Positions 16,395 to 25,768 of a DNA stretch of 64,000 bases are shown piece by piece. The notes beneath the pieces were generated by a model. That model ran no database searches. It saw only the letters and a program-made list of their open reading frames with translations, and was not told the origin of the DNA. Position numbers and translations under genes: made by a program. The stretch is from Fidelibacterota bacterium (GTDB lineage Bacteria > Fidelibacterota > UBA8477 > JABMPR01), in contig JADHVL010000016.1 in NCBI GenBank assembly GCA_016784025.1, forward strand, positions 1-64,000, read 5' to 3'. How positions within the stretch are numbered: position 1 is the stretch's first letter; each line of letters begins with the position of its first letter.

Positions 16395-16736
16395 ATGAGC
16401 GAATCCGGCGACCCAACCTTTCCAATCAGAGAAAAAGCTGCGGCATTTGAAAATGTCGTTACCGGGACTTCATGCAATCAAAGCTCCTTCAAAACAAAGC
16501 GTGGATCATTTTTCTTTGCTGGCCCTGGAGCAAAAGGCGTTGGATTTAAAGCCATGTTCAAGTTAAAGGCCTCAATGCCACAGGCTCAAGCACTCGCCAA
16601 AGATATGCCCAGTCGTTTCGAAGTCGGTTCTACTGGTTGGGTAACCACCAGATTTTCCACAAAAGACCCCCTCCCAAAGGAAATCTGGGAGAAATGGCTT
16701 GAAGAATCCTATCTGATTACCGAGAAAAAGATCTAA
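16395..16736 (+). CDS. MmcQ/YjbR-like protein
   Basis: 113 residues. The order 'GSFFFAGPGAKGVGFKAMFKLKASMPQAQALAKD', then 'FEVGSTGWVTTRFS', then 'KEIWEKWLEESYLI' matches the YjbR/MmcQ (DUF419, TfoX N-like) fold: a β-sheet with a final helix and the conserved 'ESY' near the end. The family is thought to bind DNA but has no firm role. AAGGAG lies ahead of the ATG. It is convergent with the glycosyltransferase genes. Confidence 0.55.
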   Translation: MSESGDPTFPIREKAAAFENVVTGTSCNQSSFKTKRGSFFFAGPGAKGVGFKAMFKLKASMPQAQALAKDMPSRFEVGSTGWVTTRFSTKDPLPKEIWEKWLEESYLITEKKI

Positions 16737-16753
16737 CTAAAAACTGAAACAGC

Positions 16754-17710
16754 TTATGGAGATTTCCTGGCTTGCTTGAGACCTCTGACGCTCTCCGCTT
16801 GAAGCATATAGCGCATCATTCGAAAAGCCACAAATTCTGGGCTGAATAATCGAACACCCCTGGCCATAAAGAAAACAGGTCCCACAAAAAGAAGGTTCAT
16901 AAAAGTTCTGTAAAGGGGTGATACATCTGGAAATCCAGTCATTTTTACAAAACGGCTGGGCAACACGGGATAGAGTTCCGGATAGGCTTCTAAAAGTTTG
17001 GGAATGCCCTCTTTTCCAAACTCATACTTCAAAGCCAGACTGTTTCGCAGGGAGTTATGCAGGCAATAGGCTACTGCTTCAGGTTCGAAGTGAATCTGGT
17101 TTTGTGGCTGGGCACTTATACGATGGGCTAAATCGATATCTTCAGCTTCGTGGTGATCAATATTTTCGGCATATCCGTCAAAAGCCTCAAAAACTGCCTT
17201 CCGGATTGAAAAGTTTGAAGTGTTTACATAACGCAGGGGTGGTGATTGTTTTGATCCTGCCTGTGCTGCCCAGCGGCGGGTGCTGCGATAATCACTATCC
17301 AGAAATCGAAACCAGCGATTCTTTTTTACAAAGGCCGGCAGATAGATTTCACCCATAACTGCAGCGGTGGCTCCGTCTTCATAAGCTTCGAGGTGACGAT
17401 ATAGCAGACCAGGGGAAATTTCCAGAGAACTCTCCAGAAAAAGGATGATCTCATTCTTGGCAGCGCCCACACCCAGGTTACGTCCTCGAGCTCGATTTGT
17501 GGTACTGTCCACTGAAACAAACTTCAAATCAAATGAGAATTGATAGTCCTTTAAAACGGCTTCAACTTTTCCTGTTAAACCCTGTAAGACCATGATGACC
17601 TCAAACTCCAGATCCTCATGTTCAAGACGCTCGCAATCAGTGAGAATGCGCACACAGGCACCGGGGTCGGCGTTGGCAAAGATGACAATGCTCAACTTAG
17701 ACCAGGTCAT
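16754..17710 (-). CDS. Family 2 glycosyltransferase
   Basis: 318 residues with a GT-A fold: 'KLSIVIFANADPGA', 'LEFEVIMVLQGLT', 'NRARGRNLGVGAAKNEIILFLESS' and a later 'HHEAEDIDLAHRI' that supplies the acceptor-side acidic pair. The usual DxD is replaced by 'ESS'. A C-terminal hydrophobic segment (NLLFVGPVFFMARGV) could anchor it to the inner membrane. The gene overlaps the upstream glycosyltransferase by 14 nt and belongs to a leftward surface-glycan operon. Confidence 0.8.
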   Translation of the reverse strand: MTWSKLSIVIFANADPGACVRILTDCERLEHEDLEFEVIMVLQGLTGKVEAVLKDYQFSFDLKFVSVDSTTNRARGRNLGVGAAKNEIILFLESSLEISPGLLYRHLEAYEDGATAAVMGEIYLPAFVKKNRWFRFLDSDYRSTRRWAAQAGSKQSPPLRYVNTSNFSIRKAVFEAFDGYAENIDHHEAEDIDLAHRISAQPQNQIHFEPEAVAYCLHNSLRNSLALKYEFGKEGIPKLLEAYPELYPVLPSRFVKMTGFPDVSPLYRTFMNLLFVGPVFFMARGVRLFSPEFVAFRMMRYMLQAESVRGLKQARKSP

Positions 17711-18806
17711 GGGGCAACTCCTTGATCCAGCCCTGTTTCAGATAAATATCATAGACCGAACGCATGACAGCTTCAACACTGTGGGTCTTTTCCACCCATG
17801 CTCTTCCAGTCTTTTTCTTCTGAATGATCAGCTCTTTGTCTGAGATCAGTTTCACCAGGTCTTCGTAGAGAGATTCCTTGTGGACATTCACAAAGGGATG
17901 TTCTCCCAGGAAGGTTTCATATTCTGGTAAAAGGTTGGTACAGCAGGCCAGACCCATGGAAAAAGATTCCACAGAATTCATACCATATCCCCAGCCACCC
18001 AGATTGGCAACCTGATCGATATAAATATCGCATTCTGCCTTTTTTTTCAGAGTCACATCATGGGGCTCGTTTTCAATCAGGACAAACTCAATACCATGAC
18101 TCTTTTCAAGCTTTTGACAGGCCTCAATGATGACATCAGAGCCCTTCCAGTAGCGGTCACGTGTAGCATGACAAATTTTTAGAGGTTCGTTGAGCTCATA
18201 GCGCGGGGTATGATTGTTCACCTCGAAGGGCAGAAACACATATTCCATATTGGGGTGTTTCTCCAGGAGATCCAATTCGCTTGAGGTGTTGATATCCACC
18301 AGTTTGTCGATCCAGGGAAACACGCCGCGGGTGCGCATATCCACGCCGTGATAATTAGCGATGATGTGCTTGCCTTGTTTTTTTAGTTCATCAAAAGGCC
18401 AGGCTGAGGTCCTGAGAAAACCGTGACCGCCCTCAAGATGATAGATGTCATAATCCAGCAGGTCGTGAGCCTTAAAAAATCGTTTCAGCAAGGGTTTCCA
18501 TATCTGGTCACGCATGCTAAAAAAGAGGGCTCGCTGAAAAGAAGGTTTCCATTCTGGTGGATACCCCTTGGCATCTTCATAAAGTTTGCTTTCGTCGCTT
18601 ATGATGCTTTTTGTCTTTTTAAAAATTTCTGTTTTAGGCAGGAATGGCAGATCCAGACAAATGTCTTCAGGAAAACCTTCTGCTGTGGGAAAGAGCGTCA
18701 CGAAATTAGCCTCGTTTCCCAGTTTGCGATGGGCATCCACAAAGAGCTGGAGGGTCCCCGAAGTGTTTTCAGAGCGCAGATACAGTATTTTTAGCGGGCG
18801 TCCCAT
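17697..18806 (-). CDS. GT-B fold glycosyltransferase (family 1/4-like)
   Basis: 369 residues. The N-terminal half (KILYLRSENTSGTLQLFVDAHRK, then 'IYHLEGGHGF', 'IIANYHGVDMRTRG') and the C-terminal half ('LKICHATRDRYWKGSDVII', 'DIYIDQVANLGGWGYGMNSVESFSMGLACC') form the two Rossmann-like domains; 'MNSVESFSMG' corresponds to the nucleotide-sugar-binding E-x7-E region. It would transfer a sugar to a surface polysaccharide or lipid-linked oligosaccharide. It overlaps genes on both sides by about 15 nt, a tightly coupled operon. Confidence 0.8.
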   Translation of the reverse strand: MGRPLKILYLRSENTSGTLQLFVDAHRKLGNEANFVTLFPTAEGFPEDICLDLPFLPKTEIFKKTKSIISDESKLYEDAKGYPPEWKPSFQRALFFSMRDQIWKPLLKRFFKAHDLLDYDIYHLEGGHGFLRTSAWPFDELKKQGKHIIANYHGVDMRTRGVFPWIDKLVDINTSSELDLLEKHPNMEYVFLPFEVNNHTPRYELNEPLKICHATRDRYWKGSDVIIEACQKLEKSHGIEFVLIENEPHDVTLKKKAECDIYIDQVANLGGWGYGMNSVESFSMGLACCTNLLPEYETFLGEHPFVNVHKESLYEDLVKLISDKELIIQKKKTGRAWVEKTHSVEAVMRSVYDIYLKQGWIKELPHDLV

Positions 18807-19678
18807 GCGTTCCTTACTATGAGATGTAGATACAGCCGGTACTGTCTCCTGGTTAGCTCTAAATCTTGCTCAATTCGTCGCTTGAACCGTCTTTCCATGC
18901 TTTTGGGGAGGTCAATCATTTTTAAGAGCGACCAGACAAAGGGGTAGGTCAAAATGGTTCTTTCCAGTTCGGGATGTTTCATCAGCAGGGCTGGCAGACC
19001 GACGCGCCCATATTCCTGGAGTTTGGTGCGGACTTTCACGTGGGACTCAAGAGTGACTCGCTCCAGGGGTAGGTTTTCAATGATGATTCGTTTGGAATAT
19101 CCCTTTTGGTCCAGGCGATATGCCAGGTCCAATTCATGGCCACCGTAGTGGTCCATGCTTTCGTCAAAACCATCCACCTCATTGTATATTGATTTCTTGA
19201 GAAGAGCTGCTCCAAACTGAGCGTTTTTTACAGGGAGATTCCCACCTGCATTAGCTATCCGACCACTTTGGTCCACCAGAAAGTCCTGAAAATGGTCTGC
19301 GACGAGTTCGGTTTCTTTAACCAGTAGGTGCTGGGCCACATCAAAGGTGTGTGTCTCAATAAAACTTGAAAGCTGTGAGACATAGTTTGCTGGAATCTTC
19401 AGAAACACAGAGAGTAAAACAATGAAATCCCCTTGGGCATGTTTGATGCCGGTGTTTCTGGCGCTGGCAGCACCGCTCCGGGATTCATTTCTAAAAAGTT
19501 TAAACCGGTCTGGAGCTGTGGAAACCAGCTCAAGTGGTTTAGGTGAACCATCATCTACAACGATGACTTCCCAGCTATTGTCAGGCTGGTTGGCAATAAA
19601 TTCGCCTATAATCCGATCCAGATTATCCTGATCGGTGAATGCCGGAAGCACAATTGAAATCATTACATCTGAATTCAT
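18791..19678 (-). CDS. Family 2 glycosyltransferase with degenerate DxD
   Basis: About 295 residues from the ATG at 19678 (MNSDVMISIVLPAF). The frame is open back to 19798, but those 40 residues do not look like glycosyltransferase. 'ISIVLPAFTDQDNL', 'WEVIVVDDGSPKP' and 'SGAASARNTGIKHAQGDFIVLL' are the GT2 core. The site where DxD is expected reads 'LLSVFLKI', with no acidic residues. 'YGGHELDLAYRLDQKG' is kept. First gene of the leftward glycan operon, divergent from the deacetylase-like gene. Confidence 0.75.
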   Translation of the reverse strand: MNSDVMISIVLPAFTDQDNLDRIIGEFIANQPDNSWEVIVVDDGSPKPLELVSTAPDRFKLFRNESRSGAASARNTGIKHAQGDFIVLLSVFLKIPANYVSQLSSFIETHTFDVAQHLLVKETELVADHFQDFLVDQSGRIANAGGNLPVKNAQFGAALLKKSIYNEVDGFDESMDHYGGHELDLAYRLDQKGYSKRIIIENLPLERVTLESHVKVRTKLQEYGRVGLPALLMKHPELERTILTYPFVWSLLKMIDLPKSMERRFKRRIEQDLELTRRQYRLYLHLIVRNAWDAR

Positions 19679-19826
19679 ATAATTGACCCAGCCCTCACCC
19701 CTTTGTGATCCATACTCAACACCAAGCAAAACCCTTTTTGTTAGAACCTGTTCGTCTGCCGCTGAAAATAAAGCCAATCCCTCCTGGATGAAGCACATTG
19801 TGGAGCTCTCAACATTTTCAAGTTAA

Positions 19827-21101
19827 TTGAAAAACCTTTTCCAGACTCATTTTGTTCCCTCTAGATTGAATGTTGTGAAATCAAAGACTGAAAACCAGAT
19901 TTCCCTGAGGAAATTTCCTTTTCCCTTTCAGGCCATGTTCGCCATTTGTAGCGATGTAGACCATGCAATTTCCCTCCCGGCCTATCTGGATTTTATGCGG
20001 TTTCTAAACACGGATCAGCAAACATCCTACGGAAAGGGTGTTAGCCTGGAGATATCCAATAGCTTTTGGTTTTACAATGCTGTTGGGGATGAGCAGCTTA
20101 GTTATTTTCAAGGAACTTCAGATATAGAGAGTGAGTTTGCTGGTGTTTGCCGTGATTTCTGGAACTCCGGGCATATTGATACGCTGCATGGTTATGGTGA
20201 CTTCAATAGGGGCGGCTTTGAGCGACACTATGCAGAACAAGCTCTAGAGGAGCTTGATAAGTGGAATGTTAAAATCCCCGTTTGGGTAAATCATGGGAAC
20301 GATAACAACCACCAGAAGCTGGGAAATTATCCTGGGTTTGACGGTGCAAACCCCAGTTCAAAAGCCTACCATTTTGATCTTCTTCGAGAACATGGAACGC
20401 GCTTCTATTGGGCTGGCAGGACCACCCATGTTTGCGGTCAAAGAGCTACTTTTTCTCTGGGACATGCCGCTCATAAACTTCTACAATCTTTAGTTGTAAA
20501 AACCAAATATCGACATATCGACCGACCGCTTCCAGATCCCCTGAATCGTCTTCTAATACCAGCCAAACAGACAGATGGCGGTGAGTTGTTTGAGTTCCAG
20601 CGGTTTATTTCGCGCTATGGCCAGGTTAAAAACACTGACTTACACGACCTCAGCCTGCAGTTAACTCGAGGCAATTTATCTACTTTAGTTAAAAATGAAG
20701 GCTACATGCTGTTGTATACCCATATGAATGAGCACCTGCCCGAACAACAAGCTCTCCCAGCTGGTGTTGAGGCGGGGTTTCGCCTGCTGTCAGAATATTC
20801 TCAAGCAGGTGATTTACTGGTGACAACAAGCTCGCGCTTGTTACAGTATGCTGATATTCATGAGCAGCTTGCCTGGGAAACGAAGTTTTCGTCAGATCAA
20901 ACACAAATCCATCTTTCCCGTCTTGATGACCGCCCGCTGGTAGAAGAAGCCCTCCAGGGCATAACTCTTTATTGCACAGAACCTGAAAAAATCACCCTTT
21001 TTTGTGGTGAAAAACAGCTCTCTTTAAAGATTAACCCCATTGATTCATCAGGCAAACCCTCTGTCTCTGTGGTTTGGGAAGCACTTGAGTTTCCTGTTTG
21101 A
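19827..21101 (+). CDS. Polysaccharide-deacetylase-like protein
   Basis: 424 residues from a TTG (another possible start is ATG at 19935). 'AMFAICSDVDHAISL' resembles the first motif of the carbohydrate esterase 4/glycoside hydrolase-deacetylase fold, with Asp residues and a His that could hold a metal; 'GHIDTLHGYGDFNR' and 'VWVNHGNDNNHQ' supply further His/Asp residues in the expected order. 'YMLLYTHMNEHLP' late in the domain fits the last barrel strand. A role in trimming surface glycan fits its neighbours. Specificity is not readable. Confidence 0.55.
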   Translation: MKNLFQTHFVPSRLNVVKSKTENQISLRKFPFPFQAMFAICSDVDHAISLPAYLDFMRFLNTDQQTSYGKGVSLEISNSFWFYNAVGDEQLSYFQGTSDIESEFAGVCRDFWNSGHIDTLHGYGDFNRGGFERHYAEQALEELDKWNVKIPVWVNHGNDNNHQKLGNYPGFDGANPSSKAYHFDLLREHGTRFYWAGRTTHVCGQRATFSLGHAAHKLLQSLVVKTKYRHIDRPLPDPLNRLLIPAKQTDGGELFEFQRFISRYGQVKNTDLHDLSLQLTRGNLSTLVKNEGYMLLYTHMNEHLPEQQALPAGVEAGFRLLSEYSQAGDLLVTTSSRLLQYADIHEQLAWETKFSSDQTQIHLSRLDDRPLVEEALQGITLYCTEPEKITLFCGEKQLSLKINPIDSSGKPSVSVVWEALEFPV

Positions 21102-21164
21102 TCTTCAATTTGCTTGAGTCCGCCTTAAGAAATCCTAACTTCCAAAAAATGATGGAGAATTGAA

Positions 21165-21686
21165 GTGTTCAGGCATCTATTTCAACTTATACGAATCTTA
21201 TTCTCGGTGGTCTTCTGGCGACAAAGTGTAAAAAAGTTTCGCTTTTTTGTACATGATAATGTTTTGGCAATACCGCGCCTGGCAGCCATGGGTTCTGGAA
21301 CCACCATCTCCCCTTCAGCAGCTTTTGCCTACCCGGAGAATATTTCTCTGGGGGCTAATTGTCTTATCAATCACAACAACCGACTCTATGCCGGACCGGA
21401 ATCAAAAATCGTGTTATCAGATGATGTTATGGTGGGTCCGGATGTGTTTATAACTGCTGATTCTTTTTCTGCGTCTATGAATGATTCAATTGGGACTCAT
21501 TCGGGAAAAACGGCTGATGTTTTTATTGGTAAAAATGTTCGTGTTGGTGCCCATAGCATCATTCTACCAGGAGTCGAAATTGGATCAAACGTGGCTATCG
21601 GTGCTGGTTCAGTAGTAACTAGAGATGTTCCAGACAATGTGATGGTTGCAGGTAATCCTGCCAGGGTTGTAAAAACTTTATCTTAG
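21165..21686 (+). CDS. Hexapeptide-repeat acyltransferase
   Basis: 173 residues from a GTG with GGAG upstream. The C-terminal two thirds is a left-handed β-helix of hexapeptides ('ISLGANCLINHNN', 'IVLSDDVMVGPDVF', 'VFIGKNVRVGAHSIILPGVEIGSNVAIGAGSVVTRDV' in parts), ending in the typical 'VAGNPARVVK'. It would O- or N-acetylate a sugar of the surface glycan (WbbJ/LacA-like). An N-terminal hydrophobic segment suggests membrane association. Confidence 0.85.
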   Translation: MFRHLFQLIRILFSVVFWRQSVKKFRFFVHDNVLAIPRLAAMGSGTTISPSAAFAYPENISLGANCLINHNNRLYAGPESKIVLSDDVMVGPDVFITADSFSASMNDSIGTHSGKTADVFIGKNVRVGAHSIILPGVEIGSNVAIGAGSVVTRDVPDNVMVAGNPARVVKTLS

Positions 21687-21721
21687 GTGATTGATACCTA
21701 TTAAAGTCTGTTCAGTTTTTT

Positions 21722-23179
21722 CTAATGTTTGAATAGTTCTCGTCTGATTTGCTTCAGCGACAAAACCCCGACAAGATCCAACAATGGAAAATAGATGATA
21801 ACCAGCGCCAGGTTAACCAGTAAATATTGGTTTTCCAGGAGCATGGGGATAAAAAAGAGCAGCGCGATCACGATAAAATTTTTGGCCATTTTCCCGAAAT
21901 TGTAGGGCACGGGGTAAAACCTGCGAACTGTAAAATAGATGACCAGGCCTTGAACAATATAGGTCAATACAAGGGCATAACCGGCAGACAGAAAGCCCCA
22001 TTTAAGCACTGATAAAAACAGAATATTCGCGCTGATGTTCACCAAAAAACCAATCCCGGTAAACAGGGGAATGTATAGCGTCTTTTTCTTGATGTAGGCC
22101 CCAACAATAAAGTTTTGGGATAGTCCAAAAAGCATATTTCCCAGCAAAATGAACGGAACCACCTTGAGTCCTGGATGGTATTCTGTGGCAATTATGTAGA
22201 TATCACCATAAGGCAGTTTAAGCAGTTCCACCAGCACGATGGAAACGCCTAGATAAATGAAGCCTGTAACAGCCACAAAGAGCGTGAAAATTCTAGCAAA
22301 GATGTAGGGGGCATCAGGGTCTTCTCCCCTAGAAAGATAAAAGGGCTGCCAGGCAAACCGAAAGGCTGTAATCAACAGGGCCATAACCACACCGATCTTA
22401 TAACCGGAAGCATACAGGCCGACATCATGGGCTCCCAAATAATGTTTCAACAGAAAGCGATCGCTCACGCTGATTAGAATTAAAAAGAAGACTGCTGGAA
22501 CTGTGGGCAGGCCGTATTTAAGGATGTCTTTCCAGATCTGTCTGTCCCAACGGAATCGAAAATATTGCCACAAAACGGGGGAGCTGAGTAGAAACTTGGC
22601 TAAGGAACTGATGGCGTTGGATAAAAGGATACCCTCAAGCCCCATTTTTTGAAAAGCTACAAAATAGATATTCAAGGACAGGTTGATCACAACTTCCACA
22701 AAGACGATCAATACATAATTGACCGGTTTGTTCACGGCTCGATAATAGACAATTGGGAGAAAAGCCAGGGCGTCAAACAGAATGATCAGAGACAGATAAA
22801 GCAGCATGACAGAGTTGGGGGGAATACTGATCAATCCAGATGAGAACGTGGGTAAAACTAGATAGATGCCTGCTGTCAGCAAAAAGGTAGAGATAAAAAT
22901 GCTGGTATATACTGTATTCAATATCTGTTTGCGTTTGTTCTCATCCTTTTCTGGAATAAAGAAACGCATAAAAGCCGTGTCCATCCCATGAATGAAGAAA
23001 ACATTGGTTAAAGCAATAAAGGAGTATACCAAACTATAGACACCATAGTCTTCTGTGCTGATTAGGTTGGTATAAAAGGGCAGTAGTAAAAAGGTCATGC
23101 CCCGGTTAAGGATGTTTCCAATACCATAAACCAGGGTATGCTTTGAAAGTTGTTTTATGCTTGAAGCTGCCTTGCTCAC
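21722..23179 (-). CDS. Polysaccharide flippase (Wzx/PST family)
   Basis: 485 residues with about 12-14 membrane helices. The N-terminus 'KQLSKHTLVYGIGNILNRGMTFLLLPFYTNLIS' in parts, and 'EDYGVYSLVYSF', are hallmarks of oligosaccharide flippases. It would move lipid-linked glycan units across the inner membrane for assembly. It overlaps the upstream glycosyltransferase by 4 nt (ATGA). Its gene neighbours (transferases, acyltransferase, deacetylase) support an O-antigen or capsule role. Confidence 0.9.
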   Translation of the reverse strand: MSKAASSIKQLSKHTLVYGIGNILNRGMTFLLLPFYTNLISTEDYGVYSLVYSFIALTNVFFIHGMDTAFMRFFIPEKDENKRKQILNTVYTSIFISTFLLTAGIYLVLPTFSSGLISIPPNSVMLLYLSLIILFDALAFLPIVYYRAVNKPVNYVLIVFVEVVINLSLNIYFVAFQKMGLEGILLSNAISSLAKFLLSSPVLWQYFRFRWDRQIWKDILKYGLPTVPAVFFLILISVSDRFLLKHYLGAHDVGLYASGYKIGVVMALLITAFRFAWQPFYLSRGEDPDAPYIFARIFTLFVAVTGFIYLGVSIVLVELLKLPYGDIYIIATEYHPGLKVVPFILLGNMLFGLSQNFIVGAYIKKKTLYIPLFTGIGFLVNISANILFLSVLKWGFLSAGYALVLTYIVQGLVIYFTVRRFYPVPYNFGKMAKNFIVIALLFFIPMLLENQYLLVNLALVIIYFPLLDLVGVLSLKQIRRELFKH

Positions 23180-24735
23180 TCTACTGGACCCCAGACTTCA
23201 AAGAAGGGGCGATACTCTAGAAAATCAACGGGGTAATAGGTCAACATGTTGAGCTTCTTGAGAAACCGCGGTTCTGACTCAGCTTCAAAAGTCATTTTTA
23301 GCTCATAGTTTCTTGATGTACACAAAGAGTCGAACCGGGCAGCCATTTCTCGGGAATTTTCAAAACGCACGCTGCTGCCTTCAAACCAGAACCGATTTAC
23401 AACAGCCCAATCATTACCTGTGGCCCAGGTCTCTGGAAACTCAAGCGACTTAATGGATCGTCCTGAATACCGTTTCGAAGCCCAGACATCCCAACCGGCT
23501 CTGAGCCAATCCGGGTTTTGTCCGGCATAATAGGGTTGGGTAATAATTCTGCCCTCGGGATTCGACATATTGTCACCCGCCCAGCGGAAAGCCTGCTGCA
23601 TCACAACCTTATCCTGAAAATGTCCATGGGAGTGGAGCAGTGTGCGGACAAACATGGGCGAAAAAAGAATAATTCCCATGAGTACAAACGCGATTACAGA
23701 AACCCTGGCAGAAACACCGCTGGCTAAAAGGGATTTTCTCAATGCGTAAAAAGCCCTGACAATGCCCTCTGCGCCAATGAGAAACATGGCTGGCATAATA
23801 GGCATGAGTAGGCGTGGTTTAACCCCAAAATAGACAACTGAAAGTGAACCCAGAACCACCCAGGGCATAATCAGCCAGAAAACATCACGTCGCTTTTCCT
23901 TCCACAGTCCAATTATTGCAAGCACACCAAACATGGCCAGCAGGGGCGAGAAGAAATCCCAGGTAAACAACATGCGGTACATGATTCGAACCATGTTTTT
24001 TATATAGACAAAACCGCTAAAAATGAATTGTTCGCTATAATCAAGTTGACCATAGCCAATCTGCAGTGGATTTCCAAAATGGGAGTAATTGGTAACCAAC
24101 TGGATGGAAATTCCGGCTACAAAGCCGAAGAATCCCAGGAACCAAAAAGAAGGATAGAGATGAAAAGCCCAGATGCGACGATCACCGACGAGATAAATCA
24201 GAAATAGCGGTAAAAAGAAAACGTAATTCCAGCGAAAGACAAAAGCCAGGCCCAACATAAAGAAAGACAGAAAGAGGTCGCGGGGGCTTTGGGTGTCCAG
24301 GAATAACAACATGAGGTATATGGCGCCCAGCAGCATGGCCAATGAGCCTGGATCCGAGGCCGAATTTATGCTGTGGATAAATGGACTTTCAGCCAGGGAC
24401 ACAAAAATGGCTGCAATAATCCCTGTGGCCGGATTGAAGATTCTTTTACCCAATAAGTAGGTGAAGGCCACAGCGAGAAAGATGAAGAACATCCCATGCC
24501 AGAAAGCACCTGATTCAGCCTGGCCTCCCAGGATCTCGCTTAGCTGTATAAAGGGTATTAATGTCAGGCTGGTGCCAATGGGCCAGATAGGTGTCTTCCC
24601 ATCGACGAGATATTTTCCATGCTCCAGAATGCTTTCGGCGCCTGAGAAATAAGCGACTGGATCTCCATTATAGAGATAGGGGCCTTGAAATTGTAACCGT
24701 GGAAGTACCGTTATCAAAAACAGTACAAACAACAC
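23176..24735 (-). CDS. GT39/ArnT-like membrane glycosyltransferase
   Basis: 519 residues with ~10 membrane helices followed by a soluble tail. The first loop holds 'YNGDPVAYFSGAESILEHGKYLVDG' in parts: an Asp-Pro pair typical of GT-C enzymes that use polyprenyl-phosphate sugars. 'RWNYVFFLPLFLIYL' and 'RLLMPIMPAMFLIGAEG' are also typical. The annotated GTG (24735) has no good ribosome site; a GGGAGGA lies ~45 nt upstream and the frame is open from there (ELAINPFTRKQHYL), so a CTG or ATA start is possible. Confidence 0.75.
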   Translation of the reverse strand: MLFVLFLITVLPRLQFQGPYLYNGDPVAYFSGAESILEHGKYLVDGKTPIWPIGTSLTLIPFIQLSEILGGQAESGAFWHGMFFIFLAVAFTYLLGKRIFNPATGIIAAIFVSLAESPFIHSINSASDPGSLAMLLGAIYLMLLFLDTQSPRDLFLSFFMLGLAFVFRWNYVFFLPLFLIYLVGDRRIWAFHLYPSFWFLGFFGFVAGISIQLVTNYSHFGNPLQIGYGQLDYSEQFIFSGFVYIKNMVRIMYRMLFTWDFFSPLLAMFGVLAIIGLWKEKRRDVFWLIMPWVVLGSLSVVYFGVKPRLLMPIMPAMFLIGAEGIVRAFYALRKSLLASGVSARVSVIAFVLMGIILFSPMFVRTLLHSHGHFQDKVVMQQAFRWAGDNMSNPEGRIITQPYYAGQNPDWLRAGWDVWASKRYSGRSIKSLEFPETWATGNDWAVVNRFWFEGSSVRFENSREMAARFDSLCTSRNYELKMTFEAESEPRFLKKLNMLTYYPVDFLEYRPFFEVWGPVE

Positions 24736-24793
24736 GAGATAGTGCTGTTTACGTGTAAATGGATTTATGGCCAGCTCGTCCTCCCTGATTCAA

Positions 24794-25762
24794 TCAGAAA
24801 TTAAGCTCAAAGGTATCACGAAATACGCCGGCAGCACCGAAATTTTCTTTAAATCGACCCAGGCCGAAATTGGGTTCCATGTTGACTGTGAAGATGCCAA
24901 AATCCAGATATTTGAATGAGTTCTCATGACACCAGGAAATAATCTCATAAAACAACAGGTTTACGGCTCTCAGGTGTTGATAGTCTTCGATATGGCTGAT
25001 ATAAAAAGCCAGGACAACATCATTGTTTACTGAAAAATTCACCACCCCAGCAATGAGTTTCTCCTCCCAGTATGCCCCAAAAAGTCGAATCTGATCGGGA
25101 TACAGCTCTTTAAGTTGGAGCAGTTCATCCAGGGTGTGAGTAGGTTGGACATTATGTCGAATCTTCAGGTTTTCCTTTAGCAGGGCATAGAAGGCTGCCC
25201 AATCATCAGACTCCTTGATTGTGACACCCTGTTTGATGGCCTTGCGGACTGCGGTTCTGTGTGAAGCAGCAAATCTTTCCAGGTTTTTTTTAGGAGATGA
25301 CTCAATGGTGAGCATGGATGAAACATCACGCTTTTTATAAGTAAAACCATGCTTGATAAGGGAAAAATCAAGATAATTGCTGACGGTGTGCTGGTAAATC
25401 GCCGGTGGCAGGGTCATTTGAATTCTGTTAAAACCAGCTTTCTGGGCGTAATCACAAATGACTTCAACGAAATCATAACTTTCTTGAAAACTCAGATTTT
25501 GCTGGACGATGATACCACCATAGGAGGAACCCTGGTGGCTTACAAGCGCCCGGCCTTCATCGGTCAAGATCTCAACCGCGGGAAAAAGTGCCTTTAGTTT
25601 TCCGCTTTTCTCAATGATAAGGCTGTGGTCCTTGAAACGACCTTCTGGATGATAACCCAGGAATTTGCGCTCATGAAACAGGGTGCCATTGTTCGCGGTG
25701 GCAACAAATTGCTCCCAGAGAGGGGTATCAGACGACGAGAAGACTCTGGCGGATATTGTCAT
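24794..25762 (-). CDS. FemAB/GNAT-like acyl transferase
   Basis: 322 residues with two GNAT-like halves as in FemAB or 'BioF2-like/GNAT_acetyltr_6' proteins. Seen: 'WEQFVATANNGTLFHERKFLGYHP' in parts, 'GGIIVQQNLSFQESYDFVEVI', 'RTAVRKAIKQGVTIKESDDW', 'AGVVNFSVNNDVVLAFYISH' and 'YLDFGIFTVNMEPNFGLGRFKENFG' in parts. The last resembles the FemAB end motif. Such proteins in glycan clusters attach amino acids or acyl groups to sugars or peptidoglycan. Acceptor unknown. Confidence 0.7.
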   Translation of the reverse strand: MTISARVFSSSDTPLWEQFVATANNGTLFHERKFLGYHPEGRFKDHSLIIEKSGKLKALFPAVEILTDEGRALVSHQGSSYGGIIVQQNLSFQESYDFVEVICDYAQKAGFNRIQMTLPPAIYQHTVSNYLDFSLIKHGFTYKKRDVSSMLTIESSPKKNLERFAASHRTAVRKAIKQGVTIKESDDWAAFYALLKENLKIRHNVQPTHTLDELLQLKELYPDQIRLFGAYWEEKLIAGVVNFSVNNDVVLAFYISHIEDYQHLRAVNLLFYEIISWCHENSFKYLDFGIFTVNMEPNFGLGRFKENFGAAGVFRDTFELNF

Positions 25763-25768
25763 GTGGGT

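Noticed and set aside
19679..19798. N-terminal 40-residue extension of the GT2 enzyme
   Set aside because: No similarity to the family and it would erase the promoter space of the divergent genes; the ATG at 19678 is more likely.
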